DNA of 37,772 nt from an uncultured Collinsella sp. (GTDB lineage Bacteria > Actinomycetota > Coriobacteriia > Coriobacteriales > Coriobacteriaceae). The notes beneath the pieces are model-generated. The model worked only from the letters and a program-made list of their open reading frames with translations. It was not told the origin of the DNA and made no database searches. The translations under genes and the position numbers were made by a program. Each line of letters opens with the position of its first letter. Position 1 is the first letter of the stretch. Shown here one piece after another: positions 19,038 to 26,929 of the stretch. The DNA lies in assembly GCA_958348565.1 (NCBI GenBank), contig CATVZP010000011.1, positions 1 to 37,772 of the forward strand. The letters are read 5' to 3'.

Positions 19038-21256
19038 CCCCTTTCGATCTTTGGAACACTCAGGCGCACCATCAACGGAGATACGGCGCCCAAGACCACC
19101 AGCAGAGCGCCCGATGCGCCGACGACCTCTCCAAAAGGCATCGCGTTCGTCCCTCGCCCAAGGAACCCAATCGTCCCCACCTGGGAAGCGGAATCAAACG
19201 AGGCGAATGGAGCCAGCAGCGCGACGCCCATGCCCACGCTTTCAACATGAGCGCTCAACGAACCCAACACCAAGAGAACCGCGCAAACCATTCCGGTGAC
19301 AACGGGGTTGCGGCTAATCGCTGCTGTCAACGCAGCGACGACGGAAATCACGCCGTATGCCATGACCAGCAACGGAATACTGCACAACACCGCCTCCCCC
19401 ACCGTGGACGTTGTCGAAGCTCCCGCCCGAATGAGAGCGACGGGATACTCCGATCCACCCGCACCGTTCTTAATCACGGACACAACGACAGCGGGAACCA
19501 TCGACACCAAAAGCAGCACCAAGCCAAGCAGGAGAGCCAGCGCAACAGCCGTCAGAAAACGCACATGCGCTGTTGCGGGGATCTGGAGAACCAGAAGGGA
19601 ACGACACTGCAGGTGGGTGCACGCGAGCGATGTGACAACCACGGGCAACAGCAAAAATAAGGAGGGAAGCGCTGCCTGGAGATACGAAAGGAGGATTAAT
19701 GGGGGCATCTTCGTACTTAACTCGTAAACCTTGGGGTCCGGCAAGCTCGCGATCGACTCAAGCAGAAGGGCGCGCGCCTCCGCACGAGAAGGAGTCTCCG
19801 GCTCGATTCCGATCGATTGCAGGAGAGTCGCATCTGCCGCGCCCAGCTCACCTCGAGCGCGCTCGTACGTCGCAAGGCTTCGAAACCCCTCCGCAGGCAT
19901 AGGCGCGTACACGAAACCCGAAAGAGCATCCCGCATGTCTTCCAGGGCCGCTTTGCCCTCGACGTCCATATTCGCAGCGTTCTGCTCTAGATACCGATCT
20001 ATTGAACGGAGCTCCCCATCCCTATACCGAACAGCGGAAACGTTATCAGCGTCAGGAAACATCTCGACCAGAGCCGGGGCCAGCATCGTCGTCGACATTG
20101 CAATCGCGCATACGGCGAGGGTAGGAGAACGCAGGAGCAGTTTCCCCATCGTTCTTACGTATGCAACGGCGGAGGCACAAGCGCTCGAACGAGTTGCCGT
20201 TCTCGATGCAGTGAAGGAACCTCTCTCAAGACAAATCGGGGATATCGGGCACGCGCAGCCGCTCTTTCCAGCAACGCAAAGCAGGCTAATTGCCAGCACC
20301 TCGATCCCGATTGCGCATACGAGGGCAATCGCGCCACGCTCGAAGCAAAGTCCAGGCAGATTCACTATCTGCGTTGTCGGGTACGGGCTATAGGCGCCGA
20401 CGGTCAACTCAGTGTTCGCATACGTAAGGGGATTCAACAGGGCGAACTCACGTAAAGCGATGGATCTTCCGTAATACCCGGGAACCATCGTCACCCCCAT
20501 CAGGGCACATACGAACACGATTCCAAGCGTAGGGTTATTGGCAATCTTCACGGCAAGGTGAACGACAAGCGAGATGAACGCTGCCACCAAGAATTGCAAG
20601 ATGGCCGTCTGCGCGAACACCAGCCAAGCCGGTTTGATAACCGGAGTCGCATATTGAATGTAGCCTATCGGATAGAACGGCGAGCCCGGGCCATTCTTCA
20701 CAAGCGCGGCGATTATCCCTGGAAGATTGATGGCGAGGACGGCAAGCATTGCAAAAACACTCGCCCATACGCTCGATGCAACAAGTCTACCCAGCTCGCC
20801 CATCGGTGCCTGGATGATGAGCTTTTCACGTTTGTTAAGACGCGCGGCAAGGAACGAGACGGCAACGGCCGTTGCGACCCATAGCAAGTACTCCTTCGAT
20901 CCGTCATAATAGGTGTACTCTCCATCCGATATCTGCAGAAACGGAAGTAGGGGAGAGAGCGGTGCCAAGATAAGACGTCCCGCGGCAAGAGGGTACAGAA
21001 GCGCGGGCATGCTTGATGAAGAGGTATAGACACCGTCCTCCCCCGCATTCACAAGCGCATCCGCATAGGATGCTGACAATTCCTGCTCAACACGGGTTAT
21101 TCCCGACTCGAGGTATTCGACCCGTCCGTCGATGCCAGCCGCGCTCCTGAAGACGGGCAGAGCACAAAGAACCATCAACGCAACAACGACAACACAGAGC
21201 GACCTAGAGGAGAGAAGCGACCTAAAGATCGCCTTCGAGATTTTGAGCATATTCAT
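19034..21256 (-). CDS. ABC-2-like permease with two homologous halves
   Basis: A 740-residue membrane protein with two repeats of the same plan: an N-terminal helix, a long extracytoplasmic segment of about 100 residues, then about five helices. Equivalent blocks are LPGIIAALVKNGPGSPFYP (near residue 180) and VPAVVVSVIKNGAGGSEYP (near 585), and further on NPTLGIVFVCAL and NPVVTGMVCAVL. It therefore looks like two permeases fused in tandem. The ATG at 21256 is preferred, with AAGGT before it, over an ATG at 21274 that lacks a binding site. It is the first gene of the operon and ends in TGA overlapping the ATPase start. Substrate unknown. Confidence 0.82.
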   Translation of the reverse strand: MNMLKISKAIFRSLLSSRSLCVVVVALMVLCALPVFRSAAGIDGRVEYLESGITRVEQELSASYADALVNAGEDGVYTSSSSMPALLYPLAAGRLILAPLSPLLPFLQISDGEYTYYDGSKEYLLWVATAVAVSFLAARLNKREKLIIQAPMGELGRLVASSVWASVFAMLAVLAINLPGIIAALVKNGPGSPFYPIGYIQYATPVIKPAWLVFAQTAILQFLVAAFISLVVHLAVKIANNPTLGIVFVCALMGVTMVPGYYGRSIALREFALLNPLTYANTELTVGAYSPYPTTQIVNLPGLCFERGAIALVCAIGIEVLAISLLCVAGKSGCACPISPICLERGSFTASRTATRSSACASAVAYVRTMGKLLLRSPTLAVCAIAMSTTMLAPALVEMFPDADNVSAVRYRDGELRSIDRYLEQNAANMDVEGKAALEDMRDALSGFVYAPMPAEGFRSLATYERARGELGAADATLLQSIGIEPETPSRAEARALLLESIASLPDPKVYELSTKMPPLILLSYLQAALPSLFLLLPVVVTSLACTHLQCRSLLVLQIPATAHVRFLTAVALALLLGLVLLLVSMVPAVVVSVIKNGAGGSEYPVALIRAGASTTSTVGEAVLCSIPLLVMAYGVISVVAALTAAISRNPVVTGMVCAVLLVLGSLSAHVESVGMGVALLAPFASFDSASQVGTIGFLGRGTNAMPFGEVVGASGALLVVLGAVSPLMVRLSVPKIERG

Positions 21257-21289
21257 CGCCAACCTTAACCTCATCCAGTCGGAACAGAG

Positions 21290-21312
21290 GGGCCGAACAA
21301 AATGCTCGGCCC
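21290..21312. promoter_or_regulatory. Leader hairpin of the ABC operon
   Basis: GGGCCGA (21290-21296) pairs with TCGGCCC (21306-21312). It lies between the palindrome at 21336 and the permease start, so it would be in the 5' untranslated RNA. It could modulate expression. No strong terminator T-tract is seen. Confidence 0.35.
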
Positions 21313-21335
21313 TTATTACTTGCCGGCAAAGTCAA

Positions 21336-21354
21336 TTTAACATAAACTGTTAAA
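21336..21354. promoter_or_regulatory. Candidate operator between divergent units
   Basis: A perfect inverted repeat, TTTAACA-TAAAC-TGTTAAA, stands in an A/T-rich stretch of the 135-bp gap between the permease (minus) and the DUF2975 gene (plus). Its size suits a dimeric helix-turn-helix regulator, and one is encoded in the adjacent plus-strand unit. Regulation of both units by that protein is inferred. Confidence 0.55.
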
Positions 21355-21391
21355 AAGTAACCTGAGTTTTTTAAATTCTTCGGAGGTTATT

Positions 21392-21904
21392 ATGAGTTCC
21401 GACAATCGCACTCCCCGGCTTCATTCCTTCCGCATCGCATGTGCAATAGCCTCTGCGACCCTTTGCGCCACCGCCATCGCACAAGTGGCGTTCTCCTTAA
21501 AGCCAGCAATCGAAGTGCTCGACAACCCTGTAATTGCAGACTCCCCCGCGTATCCAGCCCTTGCGATCTCGACATTGGTCCCTGCCGTCATCGGTATCGC
21601 TACGACCATCCTCAGCGCCGTTCTCGTGTGGACGATCAAGAGCGGAGACCCCTTCAAGAAAGGGTCTGCGACATGCTTGAAGGTGCTCGGCATTCTCTTC
21701 GTTGTTCAAGCTGCCACCAGCCTCTACGCCGGCTCACTCAAAACCTCCGTTTCGATGTTTGGCGGCGAGGGGGCCGTCGGCGCCCAAGAGATCGCTTCAT
21801 CATTCGATTGGACCTCTCTGGTTCTCGGCATCGTCCTGTTCATGCTTTCCCAGCTCTTCTTGTACGCCCGAGAGCTGTACCTCGACTCCGACGAGATTGC
21901 GTAA
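21392..21904 (+). CDS. DUF2975-type membrane protein
   Basis: A 170-residue protein with four predicted helices (about 12-32, 54-80, 97-115 and 141-160), matching the plan of DUF2975 proteins, which commonly precede a small Cro/CI-type HTH gene as here. Function is unknown; it may sense a membrane signal and control its partner. The ATG is preceded by GGAGG with five bases between. It is divergent from the ABC operon and nine bases upstream of the HTH gene, so the two are co-transcribed. Confidence 0.72.
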   Translation: MSSDNRTPRLHSFRIACAIASATLCATAIAQVAFSLKPAIEVLDNPVIADSPAYPALAISTLVPAVIGIATTILSAVLVWTIKSGDPFKKGSATCLKVLGILFVVQAATSLYAGSLKTSVSMFGGEGAVGAQEIASSFDWTSLVLGIVLFMLSQLFLYARELYLDSDEIA

Positions 21905-21913
21905 GGAAACGCC

Positions 21914-22165
21914 ATGCCCGTAATTGTTCGCCTCGACAAGATCATGGCCGAGCGAAAGATTTCCTCGAACGAACTTGCCGAAAGGATTGGAACCACGCCC
22001 GTGAACCTGTCCCGTATTAAAAAAGGGCATATTCGCGGCATTCGCTTCAACACACTCGAGCAGCTATGCCTCGCCCTTCGTTGCCAACCCGGAGACCTTC
22101 TCGAAGTCATGAGCGAAGAGGATGCCCGAAAGGAGTTCGGACTCGATTGGTCCGCCGAGGATTAG
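21914..22165 (+). CDS. Small Cro/CI-family HTH regulator
   Basis: An 83-residue single-domain protein. Residues 5-70 form the fold: LDKIMAERKISSNELAERIG, TTPVNLSRIKKG recognition region, then NTLEQLCLALRCQPGDLLE, the typical C-terminal part of YozG-like XRE regulators. AAGGAA lies five bases before the ATG. As in other DUF2975-HTH pairs it follows its membrane partner closely. It is the natural candidate to bind the palindrome at 21336-21354. Its stop codon is followed immediately and in the same frame by recombinase sequence. Confidence 0.88.
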   Translation: MPVIVRLDKIMAERKISSNELAERIGTTPVNLSRIKKGHIRGIRFNTLEQLCLALRCQPGDLLEVMSEEDARKEFGLDWSAED

Positions 22166-22891
22166 AGGGCGGTCGTACTCGCCCTGCACACGGGGATGCG
22201 AATCGGCGAGGTCTGCGGCCTTCGGTGGTGCGATGTGGATTTCGAGACGGGCCTGATCTCGATCAGACACTCGGTGGCGTACGCGAAGGGAATGGGTTCG
22301 TTCATCAAGGACACCAAGACCCATGACGCCAGGGGTATCCCCATCGACCCGGTCGGCCTACCCCCCTTCCTGAAGGAGACCCACGAGATCGACTGCGGAA
22401 AGCTGCGCTTGCGCGGCCTTACCGGGGCGGTCGAGATCGGGGACTGCTACATCCTGTCGGAGCCGGGCGCGACCTTCGCGACGACAAGCTATATCCGCAG
22501 GGCGTTCAAGACGTTCTCGGAGACCAACGGCCTCATGGGCACCAACGACGAGCTGATCACGTTCCACGGCCTTCGCCACACGTTCGCAACGCAGTGGATC
22601 CGCCAAGGCGGCGATATCAAGGCGCTCCAATCGATCCTCGGCCACAAGGACGCCATGGCGACGCTCAACGTCTACGCCGACATCGAGCCCATCTCCAAAA
22701 TCCATAACATGCTGCGCGCCACGCCGTGCCTTTGGCGCGGGCACCTCGGGCCGAGGGTCGATCCGGGTCCCATGTTCCAACAGAGGATCCAGGAGTCCAT
22801 CGAGACGCTCCAGGCGTTCGGCTACGGCATCACCGAGCCGGACGACCGAAATATCGCCATACGCGACGTGAAGATGAACAGTTGGCTCTAG
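22166..22891 (+). pseudogene. Tyrosine recombinase remnant (catalytic domain only)
   Basis: From the first base after the HTH stop, the frame reads a typical integrase catalytic domain: AVVLALHTGMRIGE with the first catalytic Arg, a Lys-containing beta strand region (KDTKTHDARGIP), HGLRHTFAT (His-x-x-Arg) and LGHKDAMATLNVYAD with the second His and the nucleophilic Tyr. The N-terminal arm- and core-binding domains, normally 100-180 residues, are missing and no start codon with a binding site exists ahead of TGMR. The piece is therefore a 5'-truncated remnant whose catalytic residues remain. A tail of about 50 residues follows the Tyr. It lies next to the right-hand 68-bp repeat, as integrase genes often lie next to an attachment site. 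Confidence 0.85.
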
Positions 22892-22947
22892 CTCACCGAG
22901 TACGCGGCAGTGCTGGGCCCATCCCAACTGAGGTCACGGTGGTCCGA

Positions 22948-22991
22948 TAGGGGCGCCGCCCGCGGCATGCGCCGCGGAGCGGTATCCCCTA
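22948..22991. repeat. GC-rich nested hairpin after the recombinase remnant
   Basis: Inner arms CCGCGGC (22960-22966) and GCCGCGG (22971-22977) and outer arms TAGGGG and CCCCTA form one nested hairpin. It could end transcription, though no T-tract follows, or be part of the element end. Together with the 68-bp repeat it makes up most of the 394-bp gap before the ACT-domain gene. Confidence 0.5.
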
Positions 22992-23042
22992 CCGAAGGGC
23001 GGGGATGCCCTCCGCTTCCAGTTCGGAATCAGCCGTCGGAGG

Positions 23043-23110
23043 CGTTCGGCTGACTGCGGGAACGGCCTGTCCGCTCAATGTGTTCGGCTGAGATCGGAAA
23101 TCAACCCAAC
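23043..23110 (+). repeat. 68-bp direct repeat, right copy
   Basis: Same orientation as 15831-15898, differing at three positions. It marks the right edge of the island, 152 bp after the recombinase remnant. Both copies contain an internal direct repeat of GTTCGGCTGA (with one change in the left copy). Confidence 0.7.
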
Positions 23111-23217
23111 ACGAGCCGGACACGCGCCAGACGGCTCTTCCCCGTACGGCCTTCCCCCTTACGCTCATGTTGCAGGCATGTAACGCCGCAGCGAGCGCGC
23201 CTTTTTTGCGCCAGACA

Positions 23218-23240
23218 GGTACAATGATGAACACTGTACC
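23218..23240. promoter_or_regulatory. Candidate promoter or operator of the ACT-domain gene
   Basis: GGTACA (23218-23223) and TGTACC (23235-23240) form an inverted repeat that overlaps TACAAT, a good -10-like hexamer, 46 bp before the start codon. No convincing -35 element is seen at the standard distance, so this is tentative. Confidence 0.3.
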
Positions 23241-23285
23241 GTAGCGGAGCGCCGCGCGCGCCGCAACCACGCGAAAGGGTTTCCC

Positions 23286-23573
23286 ATGGCCGAGATCTCG
23301 TCCTCCCGTATCGTCATCACCGTCCTTGGCAAGAACCGCCCCGGCATCGTCGCCGGCGTCACCCGCGTTCTGGGCGAGGCCAACGTCGACATCCGCGACA
23401 TCACGCAGTCCATTATCGAGGACATCTTCACCATGACCATGCTGGCCGACACCGCCGAGTCCAAGCTCGACTTCGCCGAGCTGCAGAAGGCCCTGGCCGA
23501 GGCCGGCGAGCTTTCGGGCGTCAACGTGTCCATCCAGCGCGAGGACGTCTTCAACTTTATGTACCGCCTGTAG
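23286..23573 (+). CDS. ACT-domain protein (UPF0237 type)
   Basis: A 95-residue protein that is almost entirely one ACT domain: RIVITVLGKNRPGIVAGVTRVLGEANVDIRDITQSIIED, with the Gly-rich ligand turn between the first strand and helix. ACT domains bind amino acids or other small ligands and usually work as dimers. UPF0237 proteins are often followed by a DUF711/UPF0210 gene; here citrate synthase follows after 77 bp instead, so the partner is missing or elsewhere. AAAGGG lies six bases before the ATG. A regulatory link to citrate or glutamate metabolism is only suggested by position. Confidence 0.85.
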   Translation: MAEISSSRIVITVLGKNRPGIVAGVTRVLGEANVDIRDITQSIIEDIFTMTMLADTAESKLDFAELQKALAEAGELSGVNVSIQREDVFNFMYRL

Positions 23574-23650
23574 CGAGCAAGCCGCTGGGGATAGCCTGAC
23601 GCGCGCATGCCCATGCAAGTCACCCCGATGCGGCCCGGAGAGGAGCGCGC

Positions 23651-25069
23651 ATGGCCTACGACGCCAAGAAAATCTATTACCGCTTCGATGACCACTTGAG
23701 CCGCCTGGTTCTGGATTACGAGGCGAGCCGTCAGATTTCGCCCGAAAGCGAAAACCTCTACCACGGCCTGCCGACCGACCCTTATGACGAGGGCCTGTTT
23801 GTCGAGCACAATGTCAAGCGCGGCCTGCGCAATGCCGACGGCTCGGGCGTGGTCGCGGGCCTCACTCGTATCTCGGATGTGCACGGCTACAACAAGGTCG
23901 ACGGCAAGGTCGTACCCGACCAGGGCAAGCTCACGCTTCGCGGCTACAGCATCGAGGATCTGGTCAACAATGCCCAGGCCGAGAATCGCTACGGCTACGA
24001 AGAAGTCGCCTATCTGCTTATCACGGGTTCGCTACCCAACAAGGAAGAGCTCGACGGCTTCTGCGAGCGCCTAGGTGCCTTTAGACATCTGAGCGACGAG
24101 TACGTCAAAGAGTTCCCCATGACCACGGTGTCGTCGAGCATCATGAACGTGCTCCAGCGCGCCGTGCTGCTGCTCTACGCCTTCGATGCCGAGCCCGACG
24201 CCATTACACCCGAGCACGAAATCGACGTCGCCATCTCCATGCTCGCCCGTCTCCCCCGTATCGCCGCCTTCGCGCATATGGCCTCGGTCGCCAAGCGCCG
24301 CGGCTCCGAGGTTCATGTGCCGCACCCCACGCCCGGTCTCTCCACCGCCGAGACCATCCTACAGGTCCTGCGCGGCGGCATGGCGTTCACCCACGATGAG
24401 GCGATGCTGCTCGACGTTATGCTCATGCTGCATGCCGAGCACGGCGGCGGCAACAACTCCACCTTCGCTTGCCGCGTGCTGTCGTCTTCGGCCACCGACC
24501 CGTATTCCGCCTACGCCGCGGCTATCGGCTCGCTCAAGGGCCCGCGCCACGGCGGCGCCAACGCCAAGGTCGTGTCTATGCACGAGGACATCCGCGCGCA
24601 TGTTTCCAACTGGGAGGACGAGGACGAGGTCGCGGCCTACCTGGGCAAGATCCTCGACAAGCAGGCCTTCGACGGCACGGGCCTCATCTACGGTATGGGC
24701 CACGCCGTCTACACGCTGAGCGACCCGCGTGCCGAGGTGTGCCGCCGTTACGCGCGCACACTTGCCGCCAAGAAGGACCTGGGCGATGAGTTCGCGCTCA
24801 TCGAGCGCATTGAGCGCCTGGCACCGCAGGTGATGCGCGACCACGGCATGACCAAGCCCATCTGCGCCAACATCGACCTGTACACAGGCTTTATCTACAA
24901 GATGCTCGGCGTACCCGAGACGCTTTTTACGCCGCTATTCGCCGTCGCCCGCATGGCCGGCTGGTCGGCACACCGCATGGAAGAGCTCTTCTGCGCGCAC
25001 CGTATTATTCGCCCCGCGTATCGCCCGGTTATCGAACCGCTGGAGTACAAACCGCTCGCCGATCGCTAG
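23651..25069 (+). CDS. gltA: Citrate synthase
   Basis: A 472-residue enzyme that condenses oxaloacetate and acetyl-CoA to citrate. Catalytic residues are visible: His in HAEHGGGNNST (261-272), His351 in GMGHAVYT and Asp409 in CANIDLYTGF. The length and the long N-terminal region match the larger citrate synthases of anaerobic Firmicutes and Actinobacteria. The start is given by GGAGAGGAG upstream. With no other TCA genes nearby, a biosynthetic role toward 2-oxoglutarate and glutamate is likely. A strong terminator follows 23 bp after the stop. Confidence 0.95.
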   Translation: MAYDAKKIYYRFDDHLSRLVLDYEASRQISPESENLYHGLPTDPYDEGLFVEHNVKRGLRNADGSGVVAGLTRISDVHGYNKVDGKVVPDQGKLTLRGYSIEDLVNNAQAENRYGYEEVAYLLITGSLPNKEELDGFCERLGAFRHLSDEYVKEFPMTTVSSSIMNVLQRAVLLLYAFDAEPDAITPEHEIDVAISMLARLPRIAAFAHMASVAKRRGSEVHVPHPTPGLSTAETILQVLRGGMAFTHDEAMLLDVMLMLHAEHGGGNNSTFACRVLSSSATDPYSAYAAAIGSLKGPRHGGANAKVVSMHEDIRAHVSNWEDEDEVAAYLGKILDKQAFDGTGLIYGMGHAVYTLSDPRAEVCRRYARTLAAKKDLGDEFALIERIERLAPQVMRDHGMTKPICANIDLYTGFIYKMLGVPETLFTPLFAVARMAGWSAHRMEELFCAHRIIRPAYRPVIEPLEYKPLADR

Positions 25070-25092
25070 GACGCGGACCGTTATAGAACCCG

Positions 25093-25131
25093 AGCGTGGC
25101 CAGGGCATCATCGCCCTCGGCCACGCTTTTT
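25093..25131 (+). terminator. gltA terminator
   Basis: AGCGTGGCC plus AGGG pairs with CCC(T)CGGCCACGCT, one bulged base, followed by TTTTTAT. A clear intrinsic terminator. Confidence 0.85.
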
Positions 25132-25156
25132 ATGCCAGTAGAAAGGGCTTCATCAA

Positions 25157-25999
25157 ATGATTGTGTTTTCCGATATGGATGGAACGCTGCTGACGAGTGA
25201 TAAGCAGATGAGCGACGCCACCTGGGCGATGCTCGACGAGCTTACGCGCCGCGGTATTGAGTTTGTGCCCTGCACGGGGCGCCCGCTGTCGGGCATCTTT
25301 GAGCCCATCCTCGCCCACCCCGCCGTACACTACGCGGTCTGCGCCAACGGTGCCAGCGTCTGGCAGCTCGACGACGTCGTGCCCACCGATGCCTCGCGCG
25401 CCACGCGCATCTTGAGCCGACCGCTCGATTGCGGCATTGCCCATCGCATCCGCCGCATCGCCGCCGGCCACGATGTGACCTTCGATATCTTCGCGGACGG
25501 GCAGTGCTTCCTCCCCCGCTCGCTCTACACGCGCCTGGATGAGTTCTGCGGCGGCGACCCCCACATCGCAGCTTCGCTCAAGCGCACACGAACACCGATC
25601 GACATGGATATCGACAGCAAGATCGACGAGGTCGAGACGCTCGAACGCATCGCCATGTACTGGCACGACCCGGCCGATCGCGACGCCATCGCGGCGGAGC
25701 TCGACACGCTCGGAGGCATTGAGGTCACACGTTCGTACGCCATGAATATCGAGGTCATGGGCGAGGGCGCCACCAAGGGAACGGCCCTCACGTGGCTATG
25801 CGAGCACTTAGGCGAGCGTCTCGCCGACGCCTGGGCGTTCGGCGACAACATCAACGACATCCCCATGCTGCAGGCAGCGGGCCATGGCATGGCCATGATC
25901 AACGCCGAGCCCGAGGACCGCGAGGCCGCCGACGCCATCACCGAATACGACAACGACCACGACGGCGTCGCCCGCACCATCATGACCGCCCTCGCCTAG
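25157..25999 (+). CDS. HAD-superfamily phosphatase, Cof type (first of two)
   Basis: A 280-residue haloacid dehalogenase-type hydrolase. Motif I is DMDGT with nucleophile Asp6 and Asp8; motif II is CTGRP; the motif III Lys is in GATKGTAL; motif IV is FGDNINDIPML. The large C2 cap between motifs places it in the Cof/YwpJ group, which hydrolyses sugar phosphates or similar metabolites. It is convergent with a second HAD gene that shares the fold. The stop codon TAG lies inside the first unit of a 27-bp repeat array, so the repeat begins exactly at the gene's end. Confidence 0.9.
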   Translation: MIVFSDMDGTLLTSDKQMSDATWAMLDELTRRGIEFVPCTGRPLSGIFEPILAHPAVHYAVCANGASVWQLDDVVPTDASRATRILSRPLDCGIAHRIRRIAAGHDVTFDIFADGQCFLPRSLYTRLDEFCGGDPHIAASLKRTRTPIDMDIDSKIDEVETLERIAMYWHDPADRDAIAAELDTLGGIEVTRSYAMNIEVMGEGATKGTALTWLCEHLGERLADAWAFGDNINDIPMLQAAGHGMAMINAEPEDREAADAITEYDNDHDGVARTIMTALA

Positions 26000-26074
26000 T
26001 CATTGGGGACGTTCTTAAACGACTAGTCACTGGGGACGTTCTTAAATGACTAGTCGTTGGGGACACTCTTCGCG
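25996..26074 (+). repeat. Three tandem 27-bp repeat units at a gene end
   Basis: Units start at 25996, 26023 and 26050, each CTAGTCxxTGGGGAC followed by GTTCTTAAAxGA; the last is a variant with ACTCTTCGCG. The first unit supplies the stop codon of the HAD gene. The same unit order, a standard unit then the variant, occurs at 27083-27136 on the other strand. Confidence 0.85.
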
Positions 26075-26102
26075 AAAAAGCTGCAAGGACTGTCCCCGGT
26101 TG

Positions 26103-26132
26103 CCGGCAGAAAAGGAACGTCCCTAACTGCCG
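26103..26132 (-). terminator. Hairpin with repeat core after the second HAD gene
   Basis: CCGGCAG (26103-26109) and CTGCCGG (26127-26133 region) are complementary and enclose AGGGACGTTCC, a variant of the repeat core. It directly follows the TAA of the minus-strand HAD gene and may serve as a terminator for the convergent pair. Confidence 0.45.
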
Positions 26133-26134
26133 GA

Positions 26135-26929
26135 TTAGGCGAGGCTCTCCAGAACACGGCGGAGCTCCTGCTGGACAGCGTGGTCGCGGTTGCGCCCCAC
26201 CACGCGATCGGCGACTGCCTTGAGCGCGGGGCGTGCATTTTCCATCGCGCAGCCCGTACCGACAAAGCGAATGATCTCATAGTCGTTCATCGAGTCGCCA
26301 AACGCCATGACCTCGTCGCGCCCAATGTCGTAATGCTCCGCGAGCTGCGCAATACCCGAGGCCTTCGACACACCAGGCTGCATGGCATCGATCCACGCGT
26401 TGCCCGAAGGCGCAAAAGTAAAGAGCTGGCCAAGTTCACGCTGCAGCACGTACGCGCTGTCCATAACGGCACCGTCATCGCAAAAGATACTCGCTTTGAT
26501 GATATTTACGCTGGGATCGGGCAGCTCCCAAATGCGCTCGGCATTGGGAAGGTCCTTATCGACCTCACGCACAAACTTGCACTCGTCATCGAGCAGGAAG
26601 GACTTGGTTCGGTCAAAAAGCGCAAGATGCAGATTGGGAAACGTCGCGACGGCCTGGGCGAGCTTTCGAATCGCCAGGTGCGAATACACCTCACGGTCTA
26701 CCATTTTGCCGTCGGCGTAGACCTGGGCACCGTTAGCGGCGACAAAGTCCATCTTGTCGCGAACGAGCGCAAAGAACTCGCACAGGCGATCGTAGCGACG
26801 ACCTGACGATGCGGCAAAATGCACGCCATGCTCGCGTAGCGCCAAAATCAGTTCGTAGGTCTCGGGAGGCACCTGGCCGTTTTCGTCAAGCAACGTGCCG
26901 TCCATATCGGATGCAATCAGTTTAAACAT
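26135..26929 (-). CDS. HAD-superfamily phosphatase, Cof type (second)
   Basis: A 264-residue relative of the preceding HAD protein: motif I SDMDGTLL (Asp8, Asp10), motif II ASSGR, Lys in VSKASGIAQL, motif IV FGDSMNDYEII. A C2 cap lies between residues 85 and 190. Substrate unknown, likely a phosphorylated sugar or cofactor intermediate. The ribosome binding site (AAGGGAG) is inside the 3' arm of a long leader hairpin, so translation may depend on unfolding. It is the second gene downstream of ade on the minus strand, with that hairpin between them. Confidence 0.9.
   Translation of the reverse strand: MFKLIASDMDGTLLDENGQVPPETYELILALREHGVHFAASSGRRYDRLCEFFALVRDKMDFVAANGAQVYADGKMVDREVYSHLAIRKLAQAVATFPNLHLALFDRTKSFLLDDECKFVREVDKDLPNAERIWELPDPSVNIIKASIFCDDGAVMDSAYVLQRELGQLFTFAPSGNAWIDAMQPGVSKASGIAQLAEHYDIGRDEVMAFGDSMNDYEIIRFVGTGCAMENARPALKAVADRVVGRNRDHAVQQELRRVLESLA

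Noticed and set aside
15974..21256. Lactococcin 972-type bacteriocin locus
   Set aside because: The small secreted protein lacks the family motifs, and the gene order and two-half permease differ from the lactococcin 972 arrangement.
22892..23110. A tRNA gene as integration target next to the right repeat
   Set aside because: No cloverleaf or conserved tRNA T-arm sequence could be recognised near either repeat.
25996..26074. Tandem repeats as a possible CRISPR array
   Set aside because: The units are contiguous with no unique spacers, and no cas genes are present.
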